Origin: Chloroflexota bacterium
GTDB taxonomy: Bacteria > Chloroflexota > Anaerolineae > Anaerolineales > Villigracilaceae
Assembly (NCBI GenBank): GCA_019873735.1
Contig: JAIOAQ010000033.1
Location: 1-33,675, forward strand
Length of the DNA: 33,675 bases
Direction of reading: 5' to 3'
Shown here: in pieces, positions 32,878-33,675 of the stretch
How positions within the stretch are numbered: the first letter of the stretch is position 1
Layout: every line of letters begins with the position of its first letter
Position numbers and translations under genes: made by a program
The notes under the pieces: model-generated
The model's input: the letters and a program-made list of their open reading frames with translations, nothing else
Database searches by the model: none
Told to the model about the DNA's origin: nothing

Positions 32878-33504
32878 TCATTCTCCGCAGGTAAAGCGGG
32901 CCAGAGCGCTTTCGAGCCAGTAAGAGGGTGTCTCAGCCTGACCGGTATAACTGAGCCAGGCGAAGGCGCGCTCGCCGCATTCCCAGGCAGCCGCGCCTCC
33001 ATAGGACAGGGTGCTGTTGGGTGGCGGCTGAACAGGTTGATAGAAGACGTTATAGGGACCTATCAGGCGCACGTCCAGGTTGCCGCTCAGGCTGCCGTTA
33101 ACGGCTTGGGTGACGATATTGAGCATGTATTGTAAGTCGGTGATGTCTTTTTGCCAGATGACGAGGATGAGGGCGTCGGTATTGTAGGCAATCAGTTTGC
33201 CGCCGGCATAGGTGCTGGGGATGCGGTTTTCCTCAGAAGCAGCGTTCAGGTCAAAGAGGGGCAGATGCTCGGGGTGGCCAATGCAAAAGCCATATTCGCA
33301 AAAGAGTCCGCTCAGGTTGGGGGCGGTAGGGGTTGGCGGAAGGAAAGGGGGCGGGCAGGCAGTGCCGGTGGGAATGGCAGTGAGTGTGGCGGCAACGGCG
33401 GCGGCAATCTCGCGGCTAGGGTCGGGGGTGGGTGTGGTTTTGCGGCTGCAGGCCGTCAGCACGAGCAGGGTGGCAAGTAGAAGGGCAAATCTCTGATCTC
33501 TCAT
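32878..33504 (-). CDS. Predicted lipoprotein of unknown function (208 aa)
   Basis: The signal peptide ends LTAC (Cys19), followed by a REIAAAVAATLTAIPT segment like the post-anchor segments of other lipoproteins in the window and a Pro-rich linker with CPPPFLPPTPTAP. The rest (FDLNAASEENRIPSTYAG, then GSLSGNLDVRLIGPYNVFYQ) is unrecognised. A TATAAT six bases before the ATG implies leaderless transcription. It lies upstream of the HAD gene in the same direction. Confidence 0.8.
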   Translation of the reverse strand: MRDQRFALLLATLLVLTACSRKTTPTPDPSREIAAAVAATLTAIPTGTACPPPFLPPTPTAPNLSGLFCEYGFCIGHPEHLPLFDLNAASEENRIPSTYAGGKLIAYNTDALILVIWQKDITDLQYMLNIVTQAVNGSLSGNLDVRLIGPYNVFYQPVQPPPNSTLSYGGAAAWECGERAFAWLSYTGQAETPSYWLESALARFTCGE

Positions 33505-33510
33505 ATGCTG

Positions 33511-33516
33511 ATTATA
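33511..33516 (-). promoter_or_regulatory. Predicted -10 box giving a leaderless mRNA
   Basis: TATAAT on the - strand ends six bases before the ATG at 33504, so transcription would begin at or next to the start codon. No Shine-Dalgarno and no clear -35 are visible. TG sits directly before the hexamer, as it does at the rpmJ promoter. Confidence 0.55.
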
Positions 33517-33632
33517 CAGGCGATTGGTGCTGTATGGCTGTGTGCGCCAGACGCGGATAGAACGGGGAGTGGCTAAAGTGTGGGTTAGGTGAACTGAAAT
33601 ACATGAGCGGGATAGTTAGGAAAGCGATGCTT

Positions 33633-33675
33633 ATGCAGTTGACGCCGATTGAAACAATACATAAAGAGCTTCAAG
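33633..33675 (+). CDS. Possible start of a + strand gene running off the window
   Basis: From ATG 33633 an open frame reads MQLTPIETIHKELQ to the window end, with AGGAAAG at 33618-33624 eight bases upstream. In-frame ATGs also occur at 33603 and 33627. With only 14 residues nothing can be assigned. The 128 bases between the 33504 start and here would form a divergent promoter region, in which I see no clear + strand hexamers. Confidence 0.35.
   Translation, partial: MQLTPIETIHKELQ

Noticed and set aside
32817-33002. 62-codon N-terminal extension of the HAD hydrolase
   Set aside because: It overlaps the end of the 208-residue lipoprotein gene and has no family similarity. ATG 32816 has its own GGAG.

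Overview
The window looks like a chromosomal segment of a bacterium of the phylum Chloroflexota, probably class Anaerolineae. This is an inference. It rests on the gene order (S10, spc and alpha ribosomal clusters continuing into truA-rplM-rpsI), on a SARP/BTAD regulator, and on a run of predicted lipoproteins with Pro/Thr linkers, an NBR1-type Ig-like domain and a formylglycine-enzyme-like fold. No rRNA, tRNA or CRISPR array was seen, and there is no gene-free stretch longer than about 230 bases.

Bases 1-18715 are all on the + strand and are core genome. After the end of tuf come rpsJ, rplC, rplD, rplW, rplB, rpsS, rplV, rpsC, rplP, rpmC, rpsQ, rplN, rplX, rplE, rpsN, rpsH, rplF, rplR, rpsE, rpmD, rplO, secY, adk, map, rpmJ, rpsM, rpsK, rpsD, rpoA, rplQ, truA, rplM, rpsI and a tetrapyrrole-methylase/MazG fusion gene. 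Most genes overlap or are separated by fewer than 40 bases. The exceptions are a 170-base, hairpin-rich gap between rpsJ and rplC, a 106-base gap before rpmJ that holds a good promoter but no infA, a 65-base gap before rpoA with a hairpin, and a 116-base gap before the MazG gene with a palindromic repeat. A strong intrinsic terminator at 18731-18762 closes this half.

Bases 18781-33504 are all on the - strand and look accessory. Read in transcription order, from high to low coordinates, they are: a small lipoprotein behind a leaderless-type promoter, a HAD-like hydrolase, and an 1189-residue SARP/BTAD-ATPase-TPR regulator that ends in a second putative helix-turn-helix. A terminator hairpin follows. 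Next come two 8-base direct repeats with an 11-base period, which is the arrangement bound by SARP activators. Then there is a run of eight genes: a one-TM membrane protein, a 68-residue protein, a 1006-residue LysM/Cys-rich lipoprotein, a 387-residue Ig-like lipoprotein, three lipoproteins sharing a C-terminal motif (342, 299 and 236 residues), and a 553-residue lipoprotein with a degenerate formylglycine-enzyme fold.

The working hypothesis is that the SARP protein activates this surface-lipoprotein operon from the direct repeats just upstream. The cluster has no recognisable transporter, enzyme pathway or polymerase, so its function is unknown. It is the best candidate here for an undescribed system.
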